Positions 10,474-19,441 are shown, counted from the first letter of the stretch. The stretch is DNA of 64,000 nucleotides from Desnuesiella massiliensis (GCF_001403615.1 NZ_LN879450.1:1-64000), one strand, 5' to 3'. Notes: a model not told the origin generated them from the letters alone. Program-made: numbers and translations.

Positions 10474-10905
10474 ATGGGACTTATAATTTTAAACATAGTA
10501 ATTTTAAGTATTTATTTGGCTATACCAACATGGGTTGGTGCTATTTACTCAGTTATGTTAAAGCATAAGTTTAAAGTTAAAACTATATATATTATGCTAG
10601 GAACACTTTTCTTAGAGTTATTGGTAGTTGGCTATTTATATTTTAATCCTATAATCACTTATTCTCCTGAAATATCTCAAAGTGAAATTGAGCAAGTAAT
10701 GAAGTATATTAAAGAAACTGATTTACAAGTAGATGATATATTAGGCTTTGGCCAGAATCAGTTGCCTATCTTTGTTTATAGCTATCATTTTGAATATAAT
10801 CTCTATAAAGAAGATTACCCCACAAATCCCATAATACTTCATGTAAGTGGGTTACCTATTGGATATGAAAGATATCATCCTGAAATTAAGCCTAGCTTAG
10901 ACTAA
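10474..10905 (+). CDS. Small membrane protein of unknown function
   Basis: A 143-residue protein with two hydrophobic helices (about 3-27 and 36-56) followed by a polar, probably extracytoplasmic, domain with several Tyr and Pro residues. AAGGGG precedes the ATG. I do not recognise the family. It is convergent with the next gene, with only five bases between the stops. Confidence 0.6.
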   Translation: MGLIILNIVILSIYLAIPTWVGAIYSVMLKHKFKVKTIYIMLGTLFLELLVVGYLYFNPIITYSPEISQSEIEQVMKYIKETDLQVDDILGFGQNQLPIFVYSYHFEYNLYKEDYPTNPIILHVSGLPIGYERYHPEIKPSLD

Positions 10906-10910
10906 ATAGG

Positions 10911-11432
10911 TTAATCTAATTTTATTACCTTATGACGGGGCATGCCTTTAGGAATATATATATCTACTTCTTTATCGCTTAGCCAAGTTAAGGAAAAATC
11001 GTTAAGTTTGAATGCTTTATAGTCATTATCTATATCTATAGAAGAATCTTCAATTTTTTTCTTAAATATTAAATATTTTTTTTCGTAAAAATCAACCGTA
11101 GTAAGAAAAAACCTAGATCGTTCTACTGCAACTAAGGTATTGCTACTATCAGGAGATTTAAAATAATATTCTTTTGGTTCAAGATGAACTAATAGAAGAA
11201 TTATATTCACTATTATCAATCCTATTAGTGGGTAAACAATTACTTCACTGTTTTTAAATAAAAATATTGCTAAAAATAGGACAATAAAATTTAGTATCTC
11301 TGAAGTTATAGTACCTAATATATACAGCTGAAAAAAGTTATGTAGTATAGAAATAAGTATTCTACAAAAAAGAAGTACTATAAAACAAATAATACATAGC
11401 CTTTTAACAAACTTTTCTGTAACTTCATTCAT
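10911..11432 (-). CDS. Membrane protein of unknown function
   Basis: A 173-residue protein with about three hydrophobic segments in the first 85 residues and a C-terminal polar domain with beta-strand character. The longest frame starts at 11468 but has no ribosome binding site; GGAGG inside that frame points to the ATG at 11432, at a long 13-base spacing, so the start is uncertain. No family recognised. Convergent with the preceding gene. Confidence 0.55.
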   Translation of the reverse strand: MNEVTEKFVKRLCIICFIVLLFCRILISILHNFFQLYILGTITSEILNFIVLFLAIFLFKNSEVIVYPLIGLIIVNIILLLVHLEPKEYYFKSPDSSNTLVAVERSRFFLTTVDFYEKKYLIFKKKIEDSSIDIDNDYKAFKLNDFSLTWLSDKEVDIYIPKGMPRHKVIKLD

Positions 11433-11572
11433 AATTATATATAATCCTCCATTAATTAAAATATTCATGACATTAAATATACGTTATATAAATTTAAAAA
11501 TATACCCCTCGCATTTATATTTTGGGGTAAAATATCTTATTAATAGTTGAGAATAAATTAATAAAAAATATA

Positions 11573-11599
11573 GCCTGGCATATTATAAATACCAGGCTC
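11573..11599 (-). terminator. Rho-independent terminator after DUF1801 gene
   Basis: Arms agcctgg / ccaggct; on the minus strand followed by TATATTTTTTATT. A second hairpin (accctagc 11614-11621 / gctagggt 11634-11641) lies just before it and has no T-run. Confidence 0.75.
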
Positions 11600-11650
11600 A
11601 TGTTGCTTACAGACCCTAGCTTATTTTAATACGCTAGGGTTTGTAACGAA

Positions 11651-12040
11651 TTATTTCTTCTTTTTTAGTTTTTCTTCTGTTAGTTTTACATTCTCTTCAA
11701 CCCTAAATTTAACTATATCCTTTACTAATCCATAAGGTAAGGGCCTTTCTATTGGGAATTGTACTGACCCCTTGGCTCCTTTATACTCTGATAACCGATC
11801 CTTAAATGCCTCAATTCCACTAGGAGCTGGATAAAAGCCTATATGATTCTTATGAGCCGCAAAATGTACTAGATTTCCATGCAACGTAAAGGTAGGCATC
11901 TGATAGCTTATCTTCTCCTGCGCCTCTGGCGCCGCCTCTTTTATGACTGCTCTTAACCTTTGGAGTATATCTTGAATGTCAGGAGGGAATTGACTAATAT
12001 ATTCATCAATGGAATTAAAGGTTGTTTTGTTTCCTTCCAT
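11651..12040 (-). CDS. DUF1801 (YdhG/frataxin-like fold) protein
   Basis: A 129-residue protein with the DUF1801 signature: an early YISQFPPDIQDILQRLR helix, then APEAQEKISYQMPTF and HIGFYPAPSGIEAF. Some members (YdhG/Fra) act as frataxin-like iron chaperones; others are uncharacterised, so a specific role is not claimed. AGGAG lies five bases before the ATG at 12040, which I prefer to the ATG five codons upstream. Forms a minus-strand group with a thioesterase and an isochorismatase-like gene. Confidence 0.82.
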   Translation of the reverse strand: MEGNKTTFNSIDEYISQFPPDIQDILQRLRAVIKEAAPEAQEKISYQMPTFTLHGNLVHFAAHKNHIGFYPAPSGIEAFKDRLSEYKGAKGSVQFPIERPLPYGLVKDIVKFRVEENVKLTEEKLKKKK

Positions 12041-12083
12041 AATTTCTCCTTTCATATGTGTTTTTACAATATAATTAATATGG

Positions 12084-12497
12084 CTATATTAATGATTGTA
12101 ATTTCTCGAATATCTCTGTATGCTTTTTCTTTAGATTAACTATCTTAAAATCATTATCAACGAAAGCGTGTAATGTGCTGCCCTTAGCAATTTCTTTCTG
12201 ATCTTTTTCTCTAATTACTGAATAATTAAATTCTGCTTTAACTGGAGTTAACTCTTTAATCCAAGTTTTTATTAGCAGTTCATCCTCATATTTTGCCCCT
12301 TGTATATATTTGCAGCTGCTTTCAACCAAGGGAAACATTATACCACTTTGCTCCATATCTGAATAACTCATACCGCTTTTCTTAATAAACTGAGTTCTTG
12401 CCTCTTCAAAATAAACATAATAGTTAGAATGATGCACTATGCCCATCTTGTCAGTTTCTACATATCTAACAATTATTTTTGTTTCATTTATATACAA
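12084..12497 (-). CDS. Hotdog-fold acyl-CoA thioesterase (YbgC/FadM type)
   Basis: A 137-residue 4-hydroxybenzoyl-CoA-thioesterase-family protein. The typical motif RYVETDKMGIVHHSNYYVYF contains the catalytic aspartate-like acidic residue and the central hotdog helix, followed by FEEARTQFI. It hydrolyses acyl-CoA esters; chain preference is not readable. The start is a TTG ten bases after AAAGGA; no in-frame ATG with a site is nearby. Confidence 0.87.
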   Translation of the reverse strand: MYINETKIIVRYVETDKMGIVHHSNYYVYFEEARTQFIKKSGMSYSDMEQSGIMFPLVESSCKYIQGAKYEDELLIKTWIKELTPVKAEFNYSVIREKDQKEIAKGSTLHAFVDNDFKIVNLKKKHTEIFEKLQSLI

Positions 12498-12553
12498 GTT
12501 TTACACATCCTTTCTACATCCATAGCATCATACATCTATTATATCATTTTGTA

Positions 12554-13039
12554 TTATAGACTGCTTAGGATGTACGAAAGTACTTCAAAGGAAATCAATG
12601 CCCTGTTATTATAAATATCTATTAAACCATTAGGATGGTTTGCAAAGACACCATGCTGAAGTATGGCTGCTCCAAAATCCCTTTCAATGGCACCATTATA
12701 TGTTGCTAATACACAATATTCAGCTGCATTACCACATAATACAACAAAATCAATATTTTTTTCTTTTAATATTTTCTCTAAATCCGTTTTCCAAAAGCTA
12801 TTACTATATACCTTTAAAACTTCTGTATCACTATCCTGAACAATTAAGTCTCCTACATTTTGAAAGCTCTCATCATTACCACCTTCAATATCCCTAACAA
12901 TTATTACAGGTTTGCCCGATTTTCTAAATAATTTTGCTGTCTCATTAATATATTCAAAGGTATTATGATATTCCTGCCCTCCCTTTCTATGGCCTATAAA
13001 AGCTTCTTGCACATCAATTATTAATAATGCAATATTCAC
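12554..13039 (-). CDS. Isochorismatase-like cysteine hydrolase
   Basis: A 161-residue hydrolase with the isochorismatase fold. Asp9 in ALLIIDVQEAF and the cysteine in the LCGNAAEYCVLAT segment are the expected catalytic residues; the basic residue is in VIIVRDIEGG. Members act on nicotinamide, ureidoacrylate or other amides; substrate is not clear. The start is GTG, nine bases after GGAGG. Confidence 0.85.
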   Translation of the reverse strand: MNIALLIIDVQEAFIGHRKGGQEYHNTFEYINETAKLFRKSGKPVIIVRDIEGGNDESFQNVGDLIVQDSDTEVLKVYSNSFWKTDLEKILKEKNIDFVVLCGNAAEYCVLATYNGAIERDFGAAILQHGVFANHPNGLIDIYNNRALISFEVLSYILSSL

Positions 13040-13179
13040 TATACATTACCTCCTACCTCAATAATTTAATATTTTCTTTAATATTCTCTTGTTTTCATTG
13101 AATTTCAATTTGTATCATAAAACAAACTTAGTAAGTATTTGGAGTTATATTGAATATATAACGTTATTTTACTGGAGTT

Positions 13180-13443
13180 AGGTAGACAGCCCTATTAGAA
13201 TTTTACTTTTTACCAATAATTTGAAGGTATTCACCGAAAAAGCTCTAATGCTGACCCTACCATATCTCCCTGAGTACACAACATTTGTGCCTCTATCATT
13301 CCTTCGTTCTGCATTTTAGAGCAGGTGCTAGCGTTAATCCTTGTATACTGGGTCATTTATGCCCTTATGGGGGTGTGAACGTGTTTAACCTTACTCTTTT
13401 TAACCGAACAATTTTTTATTGCTATATAACTTTAAATATCTTA
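13180..13443 (-). other. Structured noncoding flank of the IS110 element, candidate bridge-RNA region
   Basis: The 400-base gap 13040-13443 has no gene. Its part next to the transposase 3' end is richer in G+C and contains short self-complementary segments such as ccccataaggg (about 13365-13376) and gcacaaatgttgtg. IS110-family elements encode a bridge RNA in one noncoding end (IS1111-type members in the 3' end). Which end carries it here is not determined. Confidence 0.3.
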
Positions 13444-14697
13444 TTAAGCTGCTTGTTTATAACTATTTACTCCGTGAACTTTATCATGTGAGTACATTAT
13501 CTTTTTAGTACACAAAGTATACATAACTTTGATAAGTCTAACACTTAAAGCTACTATTGCTTGTTTCCCTGTAAGTTTATTATCTTGTCTTTTTGTGAGA
13601 TGTTCATAAATCTCCTTAAATGCTTGATTTTTCGCAACCATAACTATAGCTGCTTGATACAAAATATTTCTTAAATTAGATCTACCTCTTTTACTAATCT
13701 TAGTTTTTCCTTTTTTCATGCCAGAACTAGTTTCTTTCAGATTTAGTCCCGCAACTTTTTGAATTTGCTTATAGTTATCATACTTAGATATATCTCCTAC
13801 CTCGGCTAAGAAAGTTGCAGCAGTCACTATTCCAACGCCTTGTATACTTAACAGAAAGTCAATATAACCAGTTTTATCTAAGTATTGCTTCATCATTTCT
13901 TCAACTGCATCTATTTCTTTTTGCAGCCAATCTAACTTCCTTAAAATTAACTCTAATCTATATTTTGCACCTTCTAACCCTACGGGTACACCTATTGACT
14001 TTTTAGCCGCCTCATATACCAATATAGACTTTTTTAAACCCACACGATTTTTAGTAGCATCTTTTAAAATCTGTGTAAGCCTTTCAATTCCAATATCTAA
14101 AATATCTTTCGGAAAAGGACAATTTTTTAAAATTGCTATTAAAGATTTACTTAATATATCTGAAAATAATCTTGTGAGTTCTGGAAAATATTCATCTAAT
14201 AGCGCTATTAGTCTTACTTTTTCAGCAATTAGTTGCCTTCTTAATTCTTGTCTATTATTACTACACAATCTTAAATAAACATATACTTCTTCTTCAAACA
14301 TGCATGTAAGATATTGCCCTTGATAGATTAGTTTTGATATTATTTTGGCATCCTTTTTGTCATTCTTAGTAGGACTATTATCTTCTAATTCCTTTGTTTT
14401 ATTAACATGATAAGGATTAACTAAACATATATTTATGCCTTTATTTTTCAAATAGTAGGCGATATTTTTCCAATAATGGCCTGTCGGCTCCATGCCTACA
14501 AGAGTATGAATTGTTCCATATTTATTCGTTAATTCTTTTATTGTTTCTAATAGACAATCAAAAGATTCTTTGGTATTCTTTATTATGAATGGTTTTTTTA
14601 TATATTCACCATTCACTACAAATTGACCATAGTGGTTTTCTTTTGCGATATCTATCCCTAGAATTAACGTATTGGGAACCATTATTATGTTATTCAT
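13444..14697 (-). CDS. IS110-family transposase
   Basis: A 417-residue DEDD/serine recombinase of IS110 type. The RuvC-like N-terminal domain begins LILGIDIAKENHYGQF (Asp16), with VGMEPTGHYW and KNDKKDAKII carrying further acidic residues. The C-terminal Transposase_20 domain includes IQGVGIVTAATFLAEVGD and the serine-containing VAGLNLKETSSGMKKGK. Frame is intact. The start ATG is nine bases from AGGAGG, which is buried in an inverted repeat (see next entry). Family members insert programmably, guided by a bridge RNA. Confidence 0.92.
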   Translation of the reverse strand: MNNIIMVPNTLILGIDIAKENHYGQFVVNGEYIKKPFIIKNTKESFDCLLETIKELTNKYGTIHTLVGMEPTGHYWKNIAYYLKNKGINICLVNPYHVNKTKELEDNSPTKNDKKDAKIISKLIYQGQYLTCMFEEEVYVYLRLCSNNRQELRRQLIAEKVRLIALLDEYFPELTRLFSDILSKSLIAILKNCPFPKDILDIGIERLTQILKDATKNRVGLKKSILVYEAAKKSIGVPVGLEGAKYRLELILRKLDWLQKEIDAVEEMMKQYLDKTGYIDFLLSIQGVGIVTAATFLAEVGDISKYDNYKQIQKVAGLNLKETSSGMKKGKTKISKRGRSNLRNILYQAAIVMVAKNQAFKEIYEHLTKRQDNKLTGKQAIVALSVRLIKVMYTLCTKKIMYSHDKVHGVNSYKQAA

Positions 14698-14709
14698 TTA
14701 AGTTTACCT

Positions 14710-14765
14710 CCTGATATAAATTGTTTGTTGTCTTTTGCAAGTTGACACAATATATTTATATCAGG
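14710..14765 (-). promoter_or_regulatory. Hairpin masking the transposase ribosome binding site
   Basis: A perfect 12-bp inverted repeat (cctgatataaat 14710-14721 / atttatatcagg 14754-14765). On the transposase mRNA the 3' arm ends in CAGG and runs into the AGGAGG (14707-14712), so folding would hide part of it. This resembles the hairpins that block transposase translation from read-through transcripts. Confidence 0.65.
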
Positions 14766-15108
14766 TTTTTTTATTCATCTCAAAGTCTAAAACACTTTAT
14801 TACAGGAATACTTGTATAAATTAGTTGTTATTTGTTAATCATCCCATCTATAAGAACTCTGTACTTTAACTGATTAGCTTTCCATTTTCTGAACTGCTCC
14901 TATCACTAGCACAAATAACAAATCGGAGTTTTCATACAAAGCCTCTTTTTACTAATTCTAACAATAAGACATTCATTAGTAAATAAAAACCCATAGAAAG
15001 GATAAATAATTTATCACAAAGTAGAATTGATTTTGCCAGATGCTCTTTAAGAACCATATTCTATTCTATATAAGTAATTCCTTTGTGATATTTTGTGCAT
15101 ATAAAAAA

Positions 15109-15138
15109 AGCCAATTAATGTTTCCTCATTGATTGGCT
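15109..15138 (-). terminator. Terminator of the flavoprotein gene
   Basis: Arms agccaattaatg / cattgattggct, pairing with one G-T wobble; on the minus strand followed by TTTTTTTATAT. It closes transcription from the phytoene-desaturase-like gene before the IS element. The rest of the gap 14766-15108 holds no gene I can support. Confidence 0.85.
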
Positions 15139-15260
15139 TCGTTGTTGTAATATATACTCAAATTCTTTTTTATTATATAATTAACATATTTGTATATAAT
15201 TTATATTTAATCTTTTAAGTTTTGTGGTGTTAAGTTCTCTTCCTTCTTATTTTATCTGAT

Positions 15261-16757
15261 TCACTTTATCTTCTTCACACACTGATAAGCTGCTGCAAGA
15301 GCACCAGGTACACCACCGATCTGCATAGCCCAACTGGAGCCGATATAAAGATTTTTTACTGGTGTTTCTATATTCACACTCATGCTATTTTTATAGAACT
15401 TCTTCTTAGGATTCCAACTCCATGAAGAACTCGCTCCATCAGTATTATGTGTGAATCTTTCATAAGTCAGTGGAGTTGCGGCATCTTTATATTCTATGCA
15501 TTCCTTCAAGCCGGGAATTAGCCTGGCTGCACTGTCTATCATTGCATCCATTGCCTTTTCCTTCAATTGTCTATATACTTCCTTATCCCCACCACCCCAA
15601 TTGTTCATCCAATGGCTAGGCACTATGGTCTGAATCATCAATGACGATTTTCCTTTAGGAGCAAGTTTAGTGTTTATCATTGATGGTGAATACAGTGAAA
15701 CAGATGTCTTGTTGAAAAACTCTCCGTCTTCGGAATTGTAAATGTCATAACCTGGCTTACGATCTAAAGCGAATACATGATAAACCTTCATATGCCTTCC
15801 AAGTTCCTCATTGGACATATTCAATCCTAGGTATACTGTGAAGAAACCCTCCGAAACTGCAGCAGTGTCGATATTATTCTGGAACGCCTGTGAAACAAGG
15901 TTCTTGTCGTCTAAAAGCTTCAGGATGGTTTTCTTATAATCCCCTGCAGAAATAACATAATCTGCGTTATATATGGTATTTTTGCATGAGACTCCAACTG
16001 CGGTACAATTTTTTGTGATTATCTTGTCAACATAAGAGCTCAGCTTTAAATCACCGCCAAGTTTCTTGAAGTTTTCTGCGAGAATGTTAGCCCATGATTG
16101 CATACCGCCTTTCACAGTCCAAAGGTCGGTCAACATAGTCGACAAACCTGTGCCGAATATGGCCGGCATATCCGGATAGCCTAATCCGCTGAACTGCTTG
16201 AACAACTTTGAGTCTTTTTCAAAATATCTTGCAGCAAACTCCGAGGACGTCATGTTGCCATACAACTTTGCTAGCTTTATTTGCCTTGGAGCGCTCATGA
16301 TGTAGGGAATCATTGATTTTAACATTTTAAGCCCACTGTAAAGAAATGGGATGGGTTCATTCACGTTCTCCATCATATTAGCTATTTTGTCAAAATCTGA
16401 AAAAGCCGTATCCAGTTTTTCTTTATCGGATGGGAAAGCAGCGTAAATCATTCTTTTATAATCATTGTAATTCTCAGGAGTTCCGTCGAAATCCTCTGAA
16501 ACGAATCGTATTCTCTGCTTTACGAAGTCAATCTTTTCAAATATTCCTATGTCCTTCATTGCCTTAAATACCGATGCTGAAGCTTCAAAGGAAAGAGTGC
16601 CGCTCTCAAAATAATAACCCTTTCTGTAAAATCCGGCGGTATAGCCGCCAGGCATGGTGTGAGCTTCAAATATGGTTACTTTATGTCCCTTCTTTGCAAG
16701 AAGATTTCCGGCAATAAGTCCACCGATTCCCGAACCGATTATTATGACATTTTTCAT
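15261..16757 (-). CDS. Phytoene-desaturase/carotenoid-isomerase-like FAD oxidoreductase
   Basis: A 498-residue flavoprotein. It begins with a Rossmann dinucleotide fold (VIIIGSGIGGLIAGNLLAKK, then TIFEAHTMPGG) and ends with the C-terminal FAD-binding segment (LYIGSSWAMQIGGVPGALAA), as in the CrtI/RetSat/CrtISO superfamily. No carotenoid genes are nearby, so the substrate is open. The longest frame starts at a TTG (16775), but AAGGGA is seven bases before the ATG at 16757. Codon use appears slightly richer in G+C than neighbours, possibly acquired. Confidence 0.85.
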   Translation of the reverse strand: MKNVIIIGSGIGGLIAGNLLAKKGHKVTIFEAHTMPGGYTAGFYRKGYYFESGTLSFEASASVFKAMKDIGIFEKIDFVKQRIRFVSEDFDGTPENYNDYKRMIYAAFPSDKEKLDTAFSDFDKIANMMENVNEPIPFLYSGLKMLKSMIPYIMSAPRQIKLAKLYGNMTSSEFAARYFEKDSKLFKQFSGLGYPDMPAIFGTGLSTMLTDLWTVKGGMQSWANILAENFKKLGGDLKLSSYVDKIITKNCTAVGVSCKNTIYNADYVISAGDYKKTILKLLDDKNLVSQAFQNNIDTAAVSEGFFTVYLGLNMSNEELGRHMKVYHVFALDRKPGYDIYNSEDGEFFNKTSVSLYSPSMINTKLAPKGKSSLMIQTIVPSHWMNNWGGGDKEVYRQLKEKAMDAMIDSAARLIPGLKECIEYKDAATPLTYERFTHNTDGASSSWSWNPKKKFYKNSMSVNIETPVKNLYIGSSWAMQIGGVPGALAAAYQCVKKIK

Positions 16758-16937
16758 TTGAAAATCCCTTCTCAAAATTATTTCACTAGATTTTATATGC
16801 CTCCCTAACTCTTTTTATTCTTCATTAACATTTTTAACCACGATTTTAGCTACTGGCAATACTCTTTTCTCTAACCTACTCAATGTGAGTCCCTATTTCT
16901 TCCTTATGTGAATTATAAAAGACAAACATTTTTCCAC

Positions 16938-17129
16938 TTACCTTTTTAAAATAAATTTTTGATTCGGATAATTAAACTCTTCTACCAAGTCACCTTCAAC
17001 AAAACCAAATTTATTATATAACTGTCTTGGAGCTATTCCTTTTATATCTCCTTCCCGAAAAGTTGTAACTGAAATATCCCCTTCCTTTGAAAATAGTTCA
17101 AGCATTTTTGCAATCAATGCAGTAATCAT
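16938..17129 (-). pseudogene. GNAT acetyltransferase, C-terminal fragment
   Basis: The 63-residue frame matches only the last third of a GNAT acetyltransferase (GIAPRQLYNKFGFVEGDLVE). The catalytic acetyl-CoA-binding R/Q-x-x-G-x-G/A region is missing. There is no ribosome binding site, and the GntR terminator lies immediately upstream, where the rest of the gene should be. This is a truncated remnant. Confidence 0.8.
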
Positions 17130-17156
17130 CTTTTTAAATAGAGTTAAATAAAAAGA

Positions 17157-17190
17157 AGCACTCTCTCCTTCTGAAAAGCGTGCTCCCTTT
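17157..17190 (-). terminator. Terminator after gntR-type regulator
   Basis: On the minus strand a stem formed by AGCAC and GTGCT with an 18-base loop region is followed by TCTTTTTATTT. It ends the MFS-GntR operon 20 bases after the regulator's stop. Confidence 0.55.
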
Positions 17191-17210
17191 TGCTCTAGTA
17201 ATTAAACTTT

Positions 17211-17903
17211 TTATCTTCTTTGAAATAATTCAATTATCTCTTCTAAATGGTCATACATTGCATGATATGCTAAATTCTTATCTTTCTTCTCTATGGAATC
17301 CATTACTTTATTATGGTGTTCAATCATATCTTTTAATGAAGTTCTATATTTAAACCCAAAAAATTGATTAGAAAATATAGTTTTAGGAATTAATTCGTAA
17401 TACTGAATAAATAACTCACAATGTGATGCTTTAATAATCTCTTTGTGAAAATTTAAATCTGCCTCATTACATTCTTCAATTAAACCACTAGATACCTTCT
17501 CTAACTCTTCTATGGATTTTAAATATGCATCTTTTATTCTTTCTCTCTCTTCATCTGTAGCATTAATTGCAGCTAGCTTAGCAGCTTCACTCTCAATTAA
17601 CTGTCTAGTTTTTAAAGACTCTACATAAAAATCTTGAATATCGCTTCTACTAAAGGGTTCACTCTCATCAAATAAATCTAATTTTTGAAATCCCTTAACT
17701 ATTGGACTTGAATACGGAATAACTTCAATTACTCCTTCTTCACACAATTTTTCTATGGCTTTACGAACTGGAATACGGCTTATATTAAATCTTTCTGCTA
17801 TTTTTCTCTCACTAGGTAATTTACTATTAATCTTAAATTCTCCACTTAGGATATTTTCTTTAATATACTCTATAACTTGTTCAGTTGCATTTAAATTTGA
17901 CAT
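17211..17903 (-). CDS. GntR-family (FadR/FCD subgroup) transcriptional regulator
   Basis: A 230-residue regulator. The N-terminal winged HTH (about 5-75) includes LPSERKIAERFNISRIPVRK, and the all-helical FCD ligand domain (about 90-220) has the metal-binding-type helix with NEADLNFHKEII. FCD members respond to organic acids or related metabolites. It lies 68 bases downstream of an MFS transporter on the same strand, forming a likely operon, and its operator is probably the palindrome overlapping the MFS promoter. Confidence 0.88.
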   Translation of the reverse strand: MSNLNATEQVIEYIKENILSGEFKINSKLPSERKIAERFNISRIPVRKAIEKLCEEGVIEVIPYSSPIVKGFQKLDLFDESEPFSRSDIQDFYVESLKTRQLIESEAAKLAAINATDEERERIKDAYLKSIEELEKVSSGLIEECNEADLNFHKEIIKASHCELFIQYYELIPKTIFSNQFFGFKYRTSLKDMIEHHNKVMDSIEKKDKNLAYHAMYDHLEEIIELFQRR

Positions 17904-17971
17904 GGCATATAAAACTCCTAATAATATATTCTTTTACTAATATCTTAGCTTAAAACATATTATTATTTCAA

Positions 17972-19156
17972 CTATTCCATATAATAACGAGTTTTTACTG
18001 CTTCACTAATGGAACCATTATAATAGATTTTAGATAATACTGCACCAACTAAAGCAATAAAAGCTAATATAAAATATCCACTTTTAATGGACATGAAACC
18101 TGCAATCTTTCCTACTACCATTGGAAAAATTGACATACCTATTGCATATACTGCCTGAAATAATCCCATTGCAGTTGATCTTTGATGTTGTGGGACTTCC
18201 ACCATTGCCTCGCTAGTTAAATATGATAAAAGAATCCCTGTAGACATACCAGGTAAAAGTTGTAATGAGAAAATTATAAAGATGTTATCCACATTTGGAA
18301 CTAATATACAATATAAACATATTAATGAGAACACTATTGGAATCCATACCTTAGGCCCTTTTTTAACACAGAACTTAGAAGAAGCGAATCTAGCTGAAAC
18401 TACTGCAGATACCATATAAAATATAGATGCTAGTCCAACCACTAAAGGAGCTGCTCCTAGCTCTTGAAGTATTTGAGTAGTAAATGACATTGTTGTAGAC
18501 ATTTGAATTCCTTGCTGAATTAATGCTAATAAAGAAAAGAAGATTAGTCTCTTATTTTTACAAATTGATATACATTCTCTAAAAGAAGTTTTCTTGTCAA
18601 CTTGCTTATGATCTTTAACCCAAAAGGATAGTATTGATCCAACTATTGCTGCTATTACGCTTGTAGCACATAAAAATTTCATTCCTAGATTATTATAAAA
18701 TAATGTACTTACTATAAATCCAAATAGCATTCCCACGTTATTCACTAATATTATTTTACTAGTAGCCTTTTGTTGATCTTCCTTAGAAAAATACCCAGTA
18801 TAGTGAACCATATAAGAAATCCACATGGATGATGCAATCCCTGATAAAACATTTGCAATAAGAAACCCTATCTCCGCTGGCATAATAACACGTATGCATG
18901 AGGCTATCCCTGCAAAAATTACCCCTAAAAATATAAAACACTTATGCTTGCCTATAGAATCAGCAAAAATTCCTGCTGGTAATCTTAATAAACATTGTGA
19001 TATTCCATATGCCCCTATAATTGTACCTATCATGTTACTTGAAACACCATTCATTACTAAATATAGATTTTGAAAAGGTATGTACACATACTGTGCAAAC
19101 CAAAATAGTACAACGATTGTAAGTAACAAATTCTTCTGATTAAGTGTCTTTTTCAT
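17972..19156 (-). CDS. MFS transporter
   Basis: A 394-residue protein with 12 hydrophobic segments in two halves. The loop between helices 2 and 3 carries the LPAGIFADSIGKHK MFS motif. The sequence resembles multidrug or metabolite exporters; substrate cannot be inferred. AGGAGAG precedes the ATG. It is followed by its GntR-type regulator and is divergent from the beta-glucoside operon. Confidence 0.85.
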   Translation of the reverse strand: MKKTLNQKNLLLTIVVLFWFAQYVYIPFQNLYLVMNGVSSNMIGTIIGAYGISQCLLRLPAGIFADSIGKHKCFIFLGVIFAGIASCIRVIMPAEIGFLIANVLSGIASSMWISYMVHYTGYFSKEDQQKATSKIILVNNVGMLFGFIVSTLFYNNLGMKFLCATSVIAAIVGSILSFWVKDHKQVDKKTSFRECISICKNKRLIFFSLLALIQQGIQMSTTMSFTTQILQELGAAPLVVGLASIFYMVSAVVSARFASSKFCVKKGPKVWIPIVFSLICLYCILVPNVDNIFIIFSLQLLPGMSTGILLSYLTSEAMVEVPQHQRSTAMGLFQAVYAIGMSIFPMVVGKIAGFMSIKSGYFILAFIALVGAVLSKIYYNGSISEAVKTRYYME

Positions 19157-19173
19157 ATTATCTCTCTCCTATG

Positions 19174-19203
19174 TGGTATATTTACATTGCAAATAATATA
19201 CCA
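19174..19203. promoter_or_regulatory. Palindromic operator overlapping the MFS promoter -10
   Basis: TGGTATATT (19174-19182) and AATATACCA (19195-19203) are exact complements with a 12-base centre. The right arm covers the MFS -10 box. The GntR-family product of the same operon is the obvious candidate binder. Confidence 0.6.
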
Positions 19204-19221
19204 TTTTTAATTTTAATGCAA
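19193..19221 (-). promoter_or_regulatory. MFS-gntR promoter
   Basis: On the minus strand TTGCAT (19216-19221), 17 bases, TATTAT (19193-19198), 36 bases upstream of the MFS start. Confidence 0.7.
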
Positions 19222-19240
19222 GTTTTTTTCTATTTTTAGT

Positions 19241-19269
19241 TTGACAATCGAAAATGTTTATGATAACAT
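19241..19269 (+). promoter_or_regulatory. Promoter of beta-glucoside operon
   Basis: TTGACA (19241-19246), 17 bases, TAACAT (19264-19269). It lies just before the antiterminator target, so every transcript would contain the RAT. Confidence 0.75.
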
Positions 19270-19297
19270 GAGACCATAAAAACGAAATATTAACAGT

Positions 19298-19327
19298 AGA
19301 CGTGTTACTGGTAAAGCAGGCAAGATC
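19298..19327 (+). promoter_or_regulatory. Ribonucleic antiterminator (RAT) site for LicT/BglG
   Basis: The segment containing gttactggtaaagcaggcaa closely follows the known RAT consensus bound by BglG/SacY/LicT CAT domains. It overlaps the first arm of a terminator, the standard arrangement for antitermination. Confidence 0.88.
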
Positions 19328-19386
19328 GAATCAATTTTTTAGATTATTTTTTAATAATCTAATATTTGATTTGGTCTTTTTTTGTT
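19324..19386 (+). terminator. Conditional terminator overlapping the RAT
   Basis: Arms around gatcgaatcaa and ttgatttggtc with an inner pairing of agattatt and aataatct, followed by CTTTTTTT. Binding of phosphorylation-controlled antiterminator to the RAT would prevent its formation and allow expression of the PTS gene. Confidence 0.85.
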
Positions 19387-19441
19387 GAATGGCCATGAGA
19401 CAAAAGCTAAAAAGTTTTCATTAACATAGGAGGATTTTGTT

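Larger units (their letters stand above)
13150..15105 (-). mobile_element. IS110-family insertion sequence (ends approximate)
   Basis: A transposase gene with about 0.3 kb of noncoding DNA on each side. I did not find terminal inverted repeats, consistent with IS110 elements, so the ends are limits: the isochorismatase promoter on the left and the terminator at 15109 on the right. The left flank contains unusually G+C-rich, structured sequence for this genome. Confidence 0.7.

Noticed and set aside
13285..13491. 68-codon plus-strand frame beside the transposase
   Set aside because: It lacks a ribosome binding site and covers the structured flank of the IS element; more likely noncoding RNA or spurious.
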